From: Bacillota bacterium
GTDB taxonomy: Bacteria > Bacillota > UBA4882 > UBA8346
Length of the DNA stretch: 38,999 nt
Assembly (NCBI GenBank): GCA_029553165.1
Contig: JAKPCT010000219.1
Span: 1-38,999 of the forward strand
Reading direction: 5' to 3'
The notes beneath the pieces were generated by a model, which made no database searches, was not told where the DNA came from, and was given only the letters and a program-made list of their open reading frames with translations. Numbering within the stretch: position 1 is the stretch's first letter; every line of letters begins with the position of its first letter. Below are positions 24,260 to 32,525 of the stretch, in pieces. A program made the position numbers and the translations under genes.

Positions 24260-25921
24260 ATGAAACGCAGATTGGGTGAAATCCTTGTCGATAGCGGCTT
24301 ACTGTCGGTTGACGAACTCCAAAGGGTACTCGAAATTCAACAAAAACGCAAAATGCCGTTGGGTAAATTGGTCGTTGAGCTTAATTTACTTACTGAACAC
24401 CAGATCTCAGAAGCGCTTAGTGAACAGACCGGTTTTCCTTATATCAATCTGTCCAATTATGCGATTAATCCTGATGCTGCAAACTCGATTCCGGGAAAGA
24501 TTGCCGAACGGTTTGCAATGGTTCCGTTTGATTTTAAAGAGAACCGGTTATTAGTAGCTGCCGCTGACCCGCTTAACCTTGAGGGATTGGACGTCATTCG
24601 TCAGATTTCGAAACGGGAGTTGGAGATCTATTTTGCGACTGAAGATGATATTCAATTTATTGTCAATCGTTTTTATGGACAGAAACGGTTGGATGATAAT
24701 GCCAAATTACTGAAGAACAATTCCGAGAATGAACCGGAAGCGGATGAGACGATCCTAATCAGTGAAGATGTTCCTGTTGTTAAATTTATCAATGAACTTT
24801 TCAGTAATGCGTTTCGGGATCGGGCCAGTGATATTCATATTGAGCCTACCGAGACCGAATTACGGATCCGGTTTCGGATCGATGGCTCGTTATATGAAGT
24901 AATGAGTAATGTTCCATTAACCTTTCATTCTCCAATTATTTCCCGGATTAAGGTGATGGCCAATTTGGATATTGCCGAAAAACGGATTCCGCAGGATGGC
25001 CGGGTGCCGATTGAGGTTGACGGTAAAAAGGCTGATTTACGGGTATCAATAATTCCAAGTAATTTCGGGGAGAAAGCCGTGCTGCGGTTGTTATACAAAC
25101 AGCAGCAATTCGTCAATTTAGAAAATTTGGGAATGTTGGACGAAGATTTGAATGCAATCTATGAGATTTTAAAGAATCCCTATGGGTTGATCTATGTTTC
25201 AGGACCGACCGGCAGTGGCAAGACAACAACTTTATACTCCTGTCTCAACCGGCTGAATACAGTTCATAAGAATTTATTGACTTTGGAAGATCCGATCGAG
25301 TATATCATCTCGGGTGTTACCCAGGTAAATGTCAATCCCAAAGTCGGCTTGACTTTTGCTAACGGATTACGTTCATTCTTAAGGCAGGATCCGGACATCA
25401 TCATGGTTGGTGAAACCCGTGACGAAGAGACAGCACATATCACCGTCCAAGCGTCGCTGACAGGGCACCTGGTTTTAAGTACGATTCATACCAATGATGC
25501 AATTGGGGTTATCAATCGTTTGTTAAATATGAATATCGAACCATATCTGATTGGTTCGGCCCTGATTGGTGTGATTGCGCAACGTTTGGTTCGGAAAATC
25601 TGTCCCAAATGTAAAGAGATTCAAATTTTGAGTGAAGCGTTTCTGATCAATAACAAACTGCCGACGGATATTCAATATTATCGGGGACATGGTTGTGAGT
25701 TTTGCCAAAACACCGGGTTTAAAGGGCGGACGGGGATTTATGAGATTATGAAGATCAATGATCAATTACGCGAATTGATCTCGATCCGTGCCAGTCAACA
25801 AGAATTAACGGAAGCAGCGCTCAATAATGGAATGCGTTTTTTATATGCCAGCGGTCTGGAGTTGGTCAGGCGTGGTGTTACCACAATTGATGAAGTTTTA
25901 AGAGTGACTGCTTTCAGATAA
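24260..25921 (+). CDS. pilB: Pilus extension ATPase PilB/GspE
   Basis: A 553-residue hexameric ATPase driving pilus or pseudopilus extension. An N-terminal MshEN/GspE-N domain (RLGEILVDSGLLS, then QISEALSEQTGFPYI) is followed by the motor domain with IHIEP-type residues, Walker A GPTGSGKT at 315-322, an Asp box (LEDPIEY), Walker B (RQDPDIIMVGETRD) and His box (GHLVLSTIHTND). A CxxC pair (CPKCKE) and a second (CEFCQN) form the zinc-binding element of GspE/PilB. No retraction ATPase PilT accompanies it. Confidence 0.95.
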   Translation: MKRRLGEILVDSGLLSVDELQRVLEIQQKRKMPLGKLVVELNLLTEHQISEALSEQTGFPYINLSNYAINPDAANSIPGKIAERFAMVPFDFKENRLLVAAADPLNLEGLDVIRQISKRELEIYFATEDDIQFIVNRFYGQKRLDDNAKLLKNNSENEPEADETILISEDVPVVKFINELFSNAFRDRASDIHIEPTETELRIRFRIDGSLYEVMSNVPLTFHSPIISRIKVMANLDIAEKRIPQDGRVPIEVDGKKADLRVSIIPSNFGEKAVLRLLYKQQQFVNLENLGMLDEDLNAIYEILKNPYGLIYVSGPTGSGKTTTLYSCLNRLNTVHKNLLTLEDPIEYIISGVTQVNVNPKVGLTFANGLRSFLRQDPDIIMVGETRDEETAHITVQASLTGHLVLSTIHTNDAIGVINRLLNMNIEPYLIGSALIGVIAQRLVRKICPKCKEIQILSEAFLINNKLPTDIQYYRGHGCEFCQNTGFKGRTGIYEIMKINDQLRELISIRASQQELTEAALNNGMRFLYASGLELVRRGVTTIDEVLRVTAFR

Positions 25922-25950
25922 ATTTAGTTTCACAGTAAAGGGTGAAACGG

Positions 25951-27165
25951 ATGCCAAAGTTTAAATATAAAGCCCGGGATCAAGCGGGAACGCTTGTTGT
26001 TGGTTATGCCGAAGCTGATAATCTGGCGCTGTTGAAGAACGGTTTGAAAGAACGCGGGTTGTGGGTTACCGAAGCGAAAGCGCAGAAAGAGTTTTGGAGT
26101 AGTCAATTAAGTCCGGTCAATCAAACAATCAAACAAATTGAGTTGATCATGTTCTCCAAACAGATGGCAGTGATGTTAGGTGCCGGTGTTTCACTGGTTA
26201 ATTCATTGTTGCATTTGGAAGAACGTGCATCTTCAAGATTAAAACCGGTAATTCAAAATATTGTTGAAGGGATTAAATCAGGTAAAACTTATGCGGAGAC
26301 TTTAGCCGATTATCCCAGGATCTTTTCACCGTTTTATGTTGGGATGATTGAACTTGGCGAAGCCGGAGGCTTACTGGCCGAGATGCATCGCAAAGTAGCA
26401 TCACATCTGCAACAGAACCAGGATTTAAAGAAAAAATTATTATTTGCCTCAATCTATCCGGGGATTGTAATTGCAACAACAATTATTGGAATTGCTATAA
26501 TTCTGGTTCAGGCATTTCCCAAAATTGCCGATATATATAGAAAAAATAAAGTGGAATTACCATTGATTACTCAAGTGATGATGAAGTTATCCAATCTGCT
26601 GATCAAGTTTTGGTATGTTCCACTTGCCATGATTGTTCTGCTTTTGATCTTAACGGTGGGACTGCAGATCCAGCGGCGTCAACCACTGAAAGGCTGGTTA
26701 GACAGCCTGGTTTTAAAAATACCTTTCTATGGCGAGTTTTATCAAAAAATTACCTTTGCAAAGTTTACCCATAATACTGCGTTGCTTCTAAACAGCGGCG
26801 TCCCGTTACTCAAAGCGTTAGCAATTGTGAAAACGTTATTGGATAATACTATTGTCCAAAATTATGTTAATCAATTGATGGCTTCAGTTAGGGAAGGTTT
26901 TGGAATGACCGTCTATCTGAAACAAAATAAATTCTTCCCTTCTTTGCTGGTATCATTGATCAGTACCGGTGAAGAATCCGGCGAGTTAGTTAGGATGATG
27001 AATGAGGCCAGTGCCTTTTATGAGGTTGAAGTTGAAGAAGGAGTTAAAAAATTTATTGCGGTAATTGAGCCGGTTTTATTAATAATCGCTGCGGGATCGG
27101 TCTTCATCGTCCTCTTAGCGTTTTATTTGCCACTATTCAAGATGTTTCAGGTGATGAACCGTTAA
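25951..27165 (+). CDS. pilC: Inner-membrane platform protein PilC/GspF
   Basis: A 404-residue integral membrane protein on which PilB acts. Two T2SSF repeats are visible: FSKQMAVMLGAGVSLVNSLL from about residue 67 and FTHNTALLLNSGVPLLKALA from about residue 270. Three main membrane helices are at about 170-192, 220-240 and 375-400. The ATG at 25951 is chosen because it follows AAAGGGTG with proper spacing and gives the family start MPKFKYKARD; a GTG at 25942 is also in frame. Confidence 0.94.
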   Translation: MPKFKYKARDQAGTLVVGYAEADNLALLKNGLKERGLWVTEAKAQKEFWSSQLSPVNQTIKQIELIMFSKQMAVMLGAGVSLVNSLLHLEERASSRLKPVIQNIVEGIKSGKTYAETLADYPRIFSPFYVGMIELGEAGGLLAEMHRKVASHLQQNQDLKKKLLFASIYPGIVIATTIIGIAIILVQAFPKIADIYRKNKVELPLITQVMMKLSNLLIKFWYVPLAMIVLLLILTVGLQIQRRQPLKGWLDSLVLKIPFYGEFYQKITFAKFTHNTALLLNSGVPLLKALAIVKTLLDNTIVQNYVNQLMASVREGFGMTVYLKQNKFFPSLLVSLISTGEESGELVRMMNEASAFYEVEVEEGVKKFIAVIEPVLLIIAAGSVFIVLLAFYLPLFKMFQVMNR

Positions 27166-27190
27166 CCGGTTTTATTACGGAGTGTAGAGC

Positions 27191-27598
27191 ATGAATGAAG
27201 ATGGGATCAGTCTTTTAGAAGTAATAATTACAACAGTGATCATCGGTTTGTTAACGTCTGTTGCTGCATTATCAATCAACCATTATTTGATGCTTGGAAA
27301 AACTAAAGTGGTAAATGCGGATTTGATTACACTTTCAACAGCTGTCAGACTATATCTTAAGGATAATAGGGGAATACCGGTCTCATTTAATCCTGCAACT
27401 GATTTGGTCCCCAAATATTTGCCCGAGTTACCTGTTGATCCGTTCAGCAGTAATGAAAATACCGGTTATACCATTGAGGTTCGGGAGGATCCGGCTGATG
27501 GGATCCCCAAAGTCTATATTGGAAGTTGTGGACCGGATGGGGTTGTTGATTATGGTGAAAGCGGCTCCAAGGATGATATCTATAAATATGTGAAATGA
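27191..27598 (+). CDS. Type IV pilin-like / GspG-like pseudopilin
   Basis: A 135-residue prepilin. The five-residue leader ends in Gly5, and the mature protein begins ISLLEVIITTVIIGLL with Glu at +5. The body resembles major pseudopilins (VNADLITLSTAVRLYLKDN, then LVPKYLPELPVDPF), with a C-terminal acidic part reading CGPDGVVDYGESGSKDD that may bind calcium as in GspG. GGAG precedes the start by eight bases. Its stop overlaps the next pilin start (ATGA). Whether this or the 28069 gene encodes the main fibre subunit is not known. Confidence 0.85.
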   Translation: MNEDGISLLEVIITTVIIGLLTSVAALSINHYLMLGKTKVVNADLITLSTAVRLYLKDNRGIPVSFNPATDLVPKYLPELPVDPFSSNENTGYTIEVREDPADGIPKVYIGSCGPDGVVDYGESGSKDDIYKYVK

Positions 27599-28041
27599 AG
27601 GTTTTAGCAATGAGCAGGTCAGTTTTATTTTCAATAAAAGTATTTTTTGCCTTCAAAAACTGGTATTTGGATTCGAAAGGATTTACTTTTATTGAGCTGA
27701 TCTTTGTAGTTTTGTTGTTATCAACCTTAGCTGTAACGATAACTTTAAATTTTTCAGGATTACAGGATGATACCGTCAAAGATATTGTTCAAATTGATTT
27801 AAAAGTGATCCGTTCCGCGGCCCGGACTTATTATTTGGAAAAAGGCCAGTTTCCGAATACGCTTGAGGATTTAAATGCTTATTTTGATGAACTCCCGAAT
27901 GATAAATATGTGGTCTCCGGGAAGCAGCCTTATCAGTTACGGTCTTCAGGTAAGAGTTGTACGGTATGGAGTGTCGGTAAGGATGGAAATGATGATAATG
28001 CCGATCCTATAAAGGATATTGTCATAACTTTTGGTCCATAA
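27595..28041 (+). CDS. Type IV pilin-like protein with long leader
   Basis: A 148-residue prepilin-type protein. Gly29 precedes the mature start FTFIELIFVVLLLSTLA, with Glu at +5; the leader of 29 residues is longer than usual, and an alternative ATG at 27610 would shorten it by five. The globular part keeps the GspG pattern (IRSAARTYYLEKGQFPNTLED, then ELPNDKYVVSG) and ends with a short acidic stretch. Translation is coupled to the preceding pilin gene by the ATGA overlap. It is probably a minor pilin. Confidence 0.82.
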   Translation: MKVLAMSRSVLFSIKVFFAFKNWYLDSKGFTFIELIFVVLLLSTLAVTITLNFSGLQDDTVKDIVQIDLKVIRSAARTYYLEKGQFPNTLEDLNAYFDELPNDKYVVSGKQPYQLRSSGKSCTVWSVGKDGNDDNADPIKDIVITFGP

Positions 28042-28068
28042 AGCTTAGAGAAAGGAGGTGCTAAAGGA

Positions 28069-28446
28069 ATGATTAAATTCTTAAAACGGATTTTGAAAGA
28101 TCAGAAGGGATTCACTTTAATTGAATTGGTCTTTGCTGTTATTATCTTGGCAGTTCTGGCCGGAGTAGCATTAATTAATCTGGGAAGTACTGAAGATGAT
28201 GCGAAAAACGCCAGAGTCGAAGCTGATTTAAGGACGATATCAACAGCAATTAAGGTTTATAAAGCAAAAGAGGGTCATTATCCGGCAAAATTAGAAGATC
28301 TTACTTCTGCCGGTACCAATTATCAACCAATGTTAGATGAAATCCCATCTGATCCATGGGGAAGCGATTACATTTATGAAATTGATGAAGAAACCGGAAA
28401 GATAACTTTAAAGAGTGCTAATGGTGAAACAAGAACCATGAAGTAG
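28069..28446 (+). CDS. GspG/PilA-like major pilin candidate
   Basis: A 125-residue prepilin with the best ribosome site of the operon (GAAAGGAGGTG). The leader ends in Gly14 and the mature protein starts FTLIELVFAVIILAVLAGVA, with Glu at +5. The body follows the GspG order: ARVEADLRTISTAIKVYKAK, GHYPAKLEDL, and IPSDPWGSDYIYEIDEETGK. A strong ribosome site and the 13-bp hairpin just after the gene suggest high expression, so this may be the main fibre subunit. That is inference. Confidence 0.87.
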   Translation: MIKFLKRILKDQKGFTLIELVFAVIILAVLAGVALINLGSTEDDAKNARVEADLRTISTAIKVYKAKEGHYPAKLEDLTSAGTNYQPMLDEIPSDPWGSDYIYEIDEETGKITLKSANGETRTMK

Positions 28447-28471
28447 ATCAAACAATACGCATCAAGATTTT

Positions 28472-28501
28472 AATGAAGACGCAACTATTTGCGTCTTCAT
28501 T
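28472..28501. other. Perfect 13-bp hairpin after the pilin gene
   Basis: AATGAAGACGCAA (28472-28484) and TTGCGTCTTCATT (28489-28501) form a perfect 13-bp stem with a 4-base loop. No T run follows on either strand, so it is not a standard terminator. It may protect the upstream pilin mRNA from decay or reduce read-through into the adhesin gene. Confidence 0.6.
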
Positions 28502-28571
28502 CATAGAATCGTGAAATTTTTAAACCATTAATTAGAAAAATTAGTCTTGATTAAAGGAGTGTCAATCAGAG

Positions 28572-30812
28572 TTGACCAACCAAAAAGGGTCATCGACCTT
28601 AGAAGTGATTCTGTCATTGATATTATTTGTATTAGTTGCATCGGCATTAGCGATTGCCATTCCGATGACTTATAATTGGTTAACTGATAACGATGACCGA
28701 TTGAATATGGCGCGTCTTTTAGAAAAGCATTTGGAGCAATTACGGAGTATTCCCTATGAGCAATTAAGGATTAAAGATAGTGGAATTATCAGTGAAGGAA
28801 ACTACAATTACCGGATTATTACCAAGTTAGTCAAAAATGGGGTTAATGAGCGTGGTGATTCAACCTGGTCAGATATTGAACCGGCAGGTGGTAATGGATT
28901 AACCGCCAGTTATTACAATAATTCTACCCTGACGGGTAAGGCCATTCGAAGGATTGATCCGGTTATCAACTTTGATTGGGGTTTAAATTCACCGCACCCG
29001 GATCTCGGTCCCGATTATTTTAGTGTGCGGTGGGATGGGTTTATTGAAGCGCGTTTTGATGAAACCTATACTTTTTATACAGTCTCTGATGAAGGGATCC
29101 GGTTATGGGTTAACGGACAACTGTTGATCAATAATTGGACCGGCCATCCGGCAACTGAAAACTCCGGAACAATCGCCTTAAAGGCGGGAGAATGTTATCC
29201 GATTCGGATCGAATATTTTGATAATACCGGACCGGCAGTTGTTAAGCTTAGCTGGTCAAGCCCCTCGACTCCCAAGCAAATAGTGCCTAAAGAACAATTA
29301 TACAGCGAATTGGCTAAAAAAAGCGTAGTTCAGGTGATTGATCTATTATCAGAACGAAATTACTCGGGGTTTTTACTCTCATTCCCGAATTTTAGTTATT
29401 GGGCAGAAGAACCGGTTTTGGATGGCGGCTTAGCCGGACTTTATTTCAATGAACTTAATTTCACCGGAACGGTTGCCAGTCGCCTTGATCCGGTGGTCGA
29501 CTTTGAGTGGGATACCAATTCGCCGATTGCCGGTATCGAGCCGAATACCTACAGTGTTCGTTGGACCGGATTTGTAATTCCCAAAAATACCGGGTATTAT
29601 ACATTTTATACGATCAGCGATGATGCAGTCAGGCTTTGGGTTAATCATCAGTTATTAATTGATGATTGGACCAATCACAATCGTTATGAAGATTCAAGTT
29701 CATCAATTTATCTGGTAGCCAATCAAAGGTATTCGGTTACTATGGATTATCAGCAGGCTTATGGAACAGCTGTTGCCAAATTATTATGGAGTGGTTCGGC
29801 AACCGCGAAACAGATTATCTCCGGTATTAATTTATTACCGACATATAGTCCGTTTGAAGACACCTATACAAGTAAGAAAGAGCCAAGCAGTAACTATGGT
29901 AATGATTCCAATTTAGAGGTGTATGCTCATAGTAATCACCAATGCAACAGTTATCTAAAGTTTTATGTTACGGGAATTGAAGGAAAGAAAATCCAAGCTG
30001 TAAAGTTAAGATTATACGCAATCAATAACGGCAAATCTCACTTTGAAATTCGCAAAACCACTTCGCCCTGGAATGAATCGACCGTCAGTTGGAATACGAA
30101 TCCGGCTGTAAGCAGCACCGTTTATGGAACTTATACCAAAGATATTGATCGAAATCTATTTATTGAGGTTGATTTAGATCCGGCCCTGTTGGACCAGGGG
30201 GACGGTATTTATGAATTGGCATTGCTTCCGATCGCCGGCAACAACAATGTTGCATTTTACTCCCGGGAACATCCGAATCAGGATTTGGGACCGCGTTTAA
30301 TCATCGATTTTACTGAAGACGAACTGCCTAATGTTAATTTAAACATTTTATACCGTTGTGTTAATACTAACTCAACAACCAATACAATTGCCCCTTGGTT
30401 TCAGATTTATAATAATGGCAGTGAACCAATTGATTTAACCAAATTAAAGCTTCGTTACTGGTATACGGCAGATAATTCGCTGTCACAAAATTTCACCTGT
30501 GACTGGTCAGGAATGGAAGAAGGTTATTCGATGCTCCATATAACCAATCGGATAACCAGCCGGTTTGTCCAATTGAGCAGTCCGGTCAATGGGGCCGATC
30601 GTTATGTTGAAATTGGTTTTGCTAGTGGCACTAACAACTTGGCCCCAGGTAAGAAAGTCGAACTTCAAAATCGGATTTATAACAGTTCCTGGGTAAATTA
30701 TGACCAAACCAATGACTATTCATTTGATCCAGGTTTATCAAACTATGGTGTCAATAATCGCATTACCGTATATTACAATGATGTTTTGATATTTGGGATT
30801 GAGCTAGAATAA
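28572..30812 (+). CDS. Pilin-like anchored adhesin with two PA14, a DNRLRE-type and a CBM3 domain
   Basis: A 746-residue protein closing the pilus operon. Residues 1-105 form a minor-pilin-like start: leader ending in Gly6, mature SSTLEVILSLILFVLVAS with Glu at +5, then QLRSIPYEQLRIKDSG as in PilV/GspI. Two PA14 domains follow at about 108-245 and 285-420, each with FSVRWDGF/YSVRWTGF, a YTFYT.SD core and LWVN. A DNRLRE/CBM96-like domain spans about 428-585 (DTYTSKKEPSSNYGNDSNLEV). A CBM3-like domain occupies about 590-746 (PWFQIYNNGSEPIDLTKLKL, then RYWYT and CDWSGM). PA14 and CBM3 bind carbohydrate in other proteins, CBM3 typically cellulose. The TTG start follows AAAGGAGTG. I infer a tip or surface adhesin. 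Confidence 0.85.
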   Translation: MTNQKGSSTLEVILSLILFVLVASALAIAIPMTYNWLTDNDDRLNMARLLEKHLEQLRSIPYEQLRIKDSGIISEGNYNYRIITKLVKNGVNERGDSTWSDIEPAGGNGLTASYYNNSTLTGKAIRRIDPVINFDWGLNSPHPDLGPDYFSVRWDGFIEARFDETYTFYTVSDEGIRLWVNGQLLINNWTGHPATENSGTIALKAGECYPIRIEYFDNTGPAVVKLSWSSPSTPKQIVPKEQLYSELAKKSVVQVIDLLSERNYSGFLLSFPNFSYWAEEPVLDGGLAGLYFNELNFTGTVASRLDPVVDFEWDTNSPIAGIEPNTYSVRWTGFVIPKNTGYYTFYTISDDAVRLWVNHQLLIDDWTNHNRYEDSSSSIYLVANQRYSVTMDYQQAYGTAVAKLLWSGSATAKQIISGINLLPTYSPFEDTYTSKKEPSSNYGNDSNLEVYAHSNHQCNSYLKFYVTGIEGKKIQAVKLRLYAINNGKSHFEIRKTTSPWNESTVSWNTNPAVSSTVYGTYTKDIDRNLFIEVDLDPALLDQGDGIYELALLPIAGNNNVAFYSREHPNQDLGPRLIIDFTEDELPNVNLNILYRCVNTNSTTNTIAPWFQIYNNGSEPIDLTKLKLRYWYTADNSLSQNFTCDWSGMEEGYSMLHITNRITSRFVQLSSPVNGADRYVEIGFASGTNNLAPGKKVELQNRIYNSSWVNYDQTNDYSFDPGLSNYGVNNRITVYYNDVLIFGIELE

Positions 30813-30915
30813 ACGAACAAGAGGTTGTTAGCTGAATTAACAGATAATTAGCTGGTTGTTTGGATTAAGTTAAGACTTGCCGTTTATTAGTCAAATAGAT
30901 GTTTGGAGTTGATTG

Positions 30916-30946
30916 ACCGTTACTTAATACAGTAACGGTTTTATTT
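30916..30946 (+). terminator. Intrinsic terminator of the pilus operon
   Basis: An 8-bp perfect stem (ACCGTTAC at 30916-30923 with GTAACGGT at 30932-30939) and an 8-base loop are followed by TTTATTTT. It closes the operon about 100 bases after the adhesin gene. The remaining bases between 30813 and 31107 hold no gene. Confidence 0.85.
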
Positions 30947-31107
30947 TGATCCTTTTTCTTCATGTAGCTGGACGTTAGGGATTACTGATACAAAGATACT
31001 AAATAATTTCGAAAATTTTTTTGTAATTTAGCATAAATCTTTTGAAACTGGAACAAAATATGATAGAAGCTTTTATGGCAATTAAAATTGTTTCTGGGAG
31101 GTATAAA

Positions 31108-32160
31108 ATGTCTGGTAAAGCTCTTGCAACTGCAAAAGTTTCAACACAATCATTACAAAAATCAAAACCACGGTATACTGAAGAAGAAAATCAAAAATTA
31201 TTTGAATCCTGGTGGAATCCGCAACAAAGAAGAGAATTAGTTAATCATTTAGGTCGTAACATGAGTGCTTTACGTAGTCAATTTTGCCGGTTACTTAAAG
31301 AAAAAGGGTTAAGTAATCAAGAATATTATAATATGATGCAATCAAAATATACCGGTGATTCCGGAGTTGCTCCCCGTAAACGCAGTCGAGAAATAAAAGA
31401 TGTTGATCGTTTGATCTTAGAAGTGTTTGCCAAGCATCAGGCATTAGGGAACTCACGGACGGCAGCATGTGACGAATTACAGCAGAAACTGGGCAAATCA
31501 TTTTCGACTGCCGCATTAAAACTAAGGTTCTATCGTTTGATCAAACGCTTTAATTACAAAGATGAGGATTTAGTTGCCCTTGGTAAAGAAGTGTTGGGTG
31601 AAAAACCGGCAATTAATGAAGCAGAAGCAGTTCCGGTGGTTGAACGTATCAAACCAAAGACTGTATCTCCGGAACCAAGTCCTATTTCCATAGATAAAGT
31701 CAGACCGGCTCAAAATCAAGCTTCAACAAGTAATGCCGATAATATCTTCTTCCAACAGTTGTCGTCGTTACCGGAGATAATTAAAAATTTTGAAGAACGG
31801 TTAAATAAAATAGAAGCTCAACAACGTCATCAACTTGATCTAAGGGGATTTGTCGAACATTTGCTGGCAGTAGAAAGAGATTTGAAACGCGAAGATAAAC
31901 TGATGGAAGAGATTCAAAAGTTAATGGATGAAAATGATAAACTCCAAAGTTTAATTGGCAGGGAACAAGATCGACTTAAGAAGCGGGAACAGGAACTGGC
32001 AGAAGTCTATAAAATGTTAGACACAATGTTATCGGATTATATGCGGCTTGAAAGCGTGTCCAAGCTGGCTTCGTTGGGTGATTTTATGCATCGGCTGGAG
32101 ATTACTGTCGATCAGTTCGGTAACGTTTTGAAGAGCAGAAGAATTAATGCGGATATTTAA
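31108..32160 (+). CDS. Myb-like (RsfA-like) DNA-binding protein with coiled coil
   Basis: A 350-residue predicted regulator. Two Myb/SANT-like helix bundles are visible at about residues 24-70 (YTEEENQKLFESWWNP, then HLGRNMSALRSQFCRLLKEKG) and 96-150 (VDRLILEVFAKHQAL, then GNSRTAACDELQQKLGKSF). This resembles the sporulation regulator RsfA, which has one such domain. A Pro-rich linker (165-205) leads to a long coiled coil (about 225-310). The ATG at 31108 follows GGGAGG; the frame is open further upstream, but no ribosome site supports a longer protein. It may regulate the pilus operon or a developmental programme; neither is shown. Confidence 0.65.
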   Translation: MSGKALATAKVSTQSLQKSKPRYTEEENQKLFESWWNPQQRRELVNHLGRNMSALRSQFCRLLKEKGLSNQEYYNMMQSKYTGDSGVAPRKRSREIKDVDRLILEVFAKHQALGNSRTAACDELQQKLGKSFSTAALKLRFYRLIKRFNYKDEDLVALGKEVLGEKPAINEAEAVPVVERIKPKTVSPEPSPISIDKVRPAQNQASTSNADNIFFQQLSSLPEIIKNFEERLNKIEAQQRHQLDLRGFVEHLLAVERDLKREDKLMEEIQKLMDENDKLQSLIGREQDRLKKREQELAEVYKMLDTMLSDYMRLESVSKLASLGDFMHRLEITVDQFGNVLKSRRINADI

Positions 32161-32236
32161 TTGCGGGATTCACAATTAAAAAGATAATAAAGATAATAAT
32201 GATGATAAATAAAGTATTTCAGTAAAAAACCAGCTA

Positions 32237-32265
32237 TTGACTGAATAATAAAGAAATGATAAAAT
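32237..32265 (+). promoter_or_regulatory. Promoter of tRNA-Pro
   Basis: A -35 box TTGACT (32237-32242) and a -10 box TAAAAT (32260-32265) are separated by 17 bases, ending 15 bases before the tRNA. Confidence 0.8.
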
Positions 32266-32280
32266 ATTTTTGTTATGTTA

Positions 32281-32357
32281 CGGGCAGTAGCGCAGCTTGG
32301 TAGCGCACCACCTTGGGGTGGTGGGGGTCGTGGGTTCAAATCCCGCCTGCCCGACCA
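32281..32357 (+). tRNA. tRNA-Pro (anticodon GGG)
   Basis: A complete 77-base cloverleaf: acceptor stem CGGGCAG/CTGCCCG, D arm GCGC/GCGC, anticodon stem CCACC/GGTGG with loop TTGGGGT giving anticodon GGG, T arm GTGGG/CCCGC with loop TTCAAAT, and an encoded CCA end. It reads proline codons CCC and CCU. It has its own promoter and a terminator. Confidence 0.97.
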
Positions 32358-32375
32358 GATTGAAACAAATATTTG

Positions 32376-32406
32376 GTTTGTGCCTTAATCAGCACAAACT
32401 TTTTTA
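32376..32406 (+). terminator. Intrinsic terminator after tRNA-Pro
   Basis: An 8-bp perfect stem (GTTTGTGC at 32376-32383 with GCACAAAC at 32392-32399) is followed by seven T, starting 19 bases after the tRNA end. Confidence 0.9.
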
Positions 32407-32525
32407 TTTGGAATTTTTTATGCTGAACTTTAGATTTTTGAAATAAAGGATTATCTTTTGTAGAGTTGAATTTATAAATATTATTATTTGATAATTAGTT
32501 CTATTTTTTCCGGGGAGTAATGGAG

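Noticed and set aside
31042..31107. Upstream extension of the Myb-like gene
   Set aside because: No ribosome site for a start at 31042, while GGGAGG fits the ATG at 31108.
32157..32339. Minus-strand frame over tRNA-Pro
   Set aside because: It is the antisense of the tRNA and its leader; Pro-rich only because of the anticodon stem.
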